Below, piece by piece: positions 63,228-64,000 of a stretch of 64,000 bases of DNA (positions are counted from its first letter, which is position 1; every line of letters starts with the position of its first letter). The position numbers were made by a program, and so were the translations under genes. This DNA is from Mucilaginibacter psychrotolerans (lineage in GTDB: Bacteria > Bacteroidota > Bacteroidia > Sphingobacteriales > Sphingobacteriaceae). The stretch covers positions 1 to 64,000 of the forward strand of contig NZ_SOZE01000013.1 of assembly GCF_004519315.1 (NCBI RefSeq). Direction: 5' to 3'. The notes beneath the pieces were generated by a model. That model saw only the letters and a program-made list of their open reading frames with translations, was not told where the DNA came from and did not search any database.

Positions 63228-64000
63228 TCAGTTTGTTTTGGGTAGCGCTACTTTGTTTCTTCGTCGAAGGAAAGGGATACGGTCTTTAAACAATGACAGA
63301 GGGCGCTCGATGTAGGCATAGGACAAGGCTGCAATTGCAATACTCGTCCCAAAACGCAAAAAGGTGATGAGCAGCAGGTTGGGAATATCGTGCGGTAACC
63401 TGAACCGCTCGAGCACTAAAAAAATGGGGAAATGGTAAATATAAGTGCCGTATGATCGTTTGCCCAACCAGCTGAATACCTTGTTTGATAATAAAGGGTG
63501 ATCTGGTGAGGCTATAGCCGTCAATACTGTGGTGGCGCATAGCAGGTTGGTGAAAACAAATCCACCGTTATTCCAGGTTTCATTTTGAGATGATAGCGTA
63601 AACAGGATTACCATAAACAGGCTAAAGCAGACAAATAAAATAAGCGCGCTTTTGTTTGACAGGGTATCCGGAAGTTCAGCACCGGGTCGGGAGGTTACAA
63701 TGGCTATTAATGCGCCGATCAGTATGGCATCCATCCGGCAAATAGTGAACGTATAGGGATCGATATTGAAGATACCAAAAACCAGTTGCTCCCTGTACTG
63801 AAAAACACAAATCCGCAGGATCGTGATCAATGCGATAGCTGTTAATAAAATAATGATACGGTTGCGCGCGGACGCTTTCAAAAGAAAAAAAGACAGTAGC
63901 AGCGGCCAGATAAAATAGAAATGTTCTTCTACAGACAAGGACCACAAATGGAGCATGTTGCCGTTCACATTGCTTGCCACCATATTGGTATAATAAAAAA
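63228..64000 (-). CDS. Membrane acyltransferase family 3 (OafA-like), 5' end beyond the window
   Basis: The frame is open on the minus strand from the right edge to 63228; an internal ATG at 63981-63983 is not the true start, since the codons before it (FYYTN) also fit the family. Visible: LHLWSLSVEEHFYFIWP with the conserved Glu-Glu pair, GKRSYGTYIYHFPIFLVLE near the end, and at least six hydrophobic helices. Such enzymes acetylate or acylate sugars of surface polysaccharides in the inner membrane. The gene is convergent with rpoC across a terminator. Confidence 0.85.
   Translation of the reverse strand, partial: FYYTNMVASNVNGNMLHLWSLSVEEHFYFIWPLLLSFFLLKASARNRIIILLTAIALITILRICVFQYREQLVFGIFNIDPYTFTICRMDAILIGALIAIVTSRPGAELPDTLSNKSALILFVCFSLFMVILFTLSSQNETWNNGGFVFTNLLCATTVLTAIASPDHPLLSNKVFSWLGKRSYGTYIYHFPIFLVLERFRLPHDIPNLLLITFLRFGTSIAIAALSYAYIERPLSLFKDRIPFLRRRNKVALPKTN

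Overview
The window is a chromosomal segment from a Bacteroidota bacterium, most likely Sphingobacteriaceae and probably Mucilaginibacter or a close relative. The evidence is TonB-dependent and T9SS-sorted proteins, LytS/LytR-type two-component pairs, AraC regulators with a seven-helix N-terminus, the long form of IspG, promoters of the TTTG / TAnnTTTG type, near absence of Shine-Dalgarno (SD) sites, and the gene order tRNA-Thr/Tyr/Gly/Thr-tuf-tRNA-Trp-secE-nusG-rplKAJL-rpoBC. The genus is an inference from recall of related genomes, not from a search.

Layout. 1-16.98 kb is accessory: an SDR oxidoreductase, a coiled-coil surface protein, a secreted type-B carboxylesterase, a LytS/LytR pair, a stand-alone adenylation-carrier-thioesterase enzyme, a divergent ATP-grasp protein, a small helical protein, an M1 metallopeptidase, a carboxypeptidase-regulatory-like protein and a membrane histidine kinase. 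The gaps are packed with dispersed repeats, including a 202-bp element with perfect 29-bp inverted ends and three tandem 121-bp units. 17.1-18.7 kb holds rpsU, a XerC/D-type recombinase and hpf; rpsU and hpf carry strong SD sites. 18.9-24.8 kb holds a large DUF2723 membrane protein, then tRNA-Gln, prs, rplY and pth. 24.8-49.1 kb is mixed: a DUF4261 protein, a coupled lipoprotein plus 1658-aa T9SS cargo, an outer-membrane receptor, dnaK, a DoxX-like membrane protein, an AraC regulator, a second LytS/LytR pair, ispG, trxA, a PAP2 phosphatase, a PoxB-like enzyme, a DUF6886 remnant and a SWIM-domain protein. 49.5-63.1 kb is the translation/transcription block: four tRNAs, tuf, tRNA-Trp, secE, nusG, rplK, rplA, rplJ, rplL, rpoB, rpoC. 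A truncated acyltransferase runs off the right edge.

How parts work together. The rpsU-xer-hpf module and the tRNA-tuf-sec-nusG-rpl-rpo module are usually adjacent in Bacteroidota; here about 31 kb separates them. The bS21 protein encoded by rpsU masks the anti-SD in Bacteroidota ribosomes, so the perfect SD ahead of rpsU fits a feedback loop, and the SD ahead of hpf (ribosome hibernation) and a shorter one ahead of rpoC could read out the same state.

The most unusual non-gene signal is the spacer content. Many spacers, including those inside the tRNA and rpl/rpo operons, consist of degenerate short-period words arranged as complementary arms, and words of this kind appear in frame twice inside ispG. 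Several MITE-like families and a small GTTGGTC-TTGT-GACCAAC palindrome are also present.
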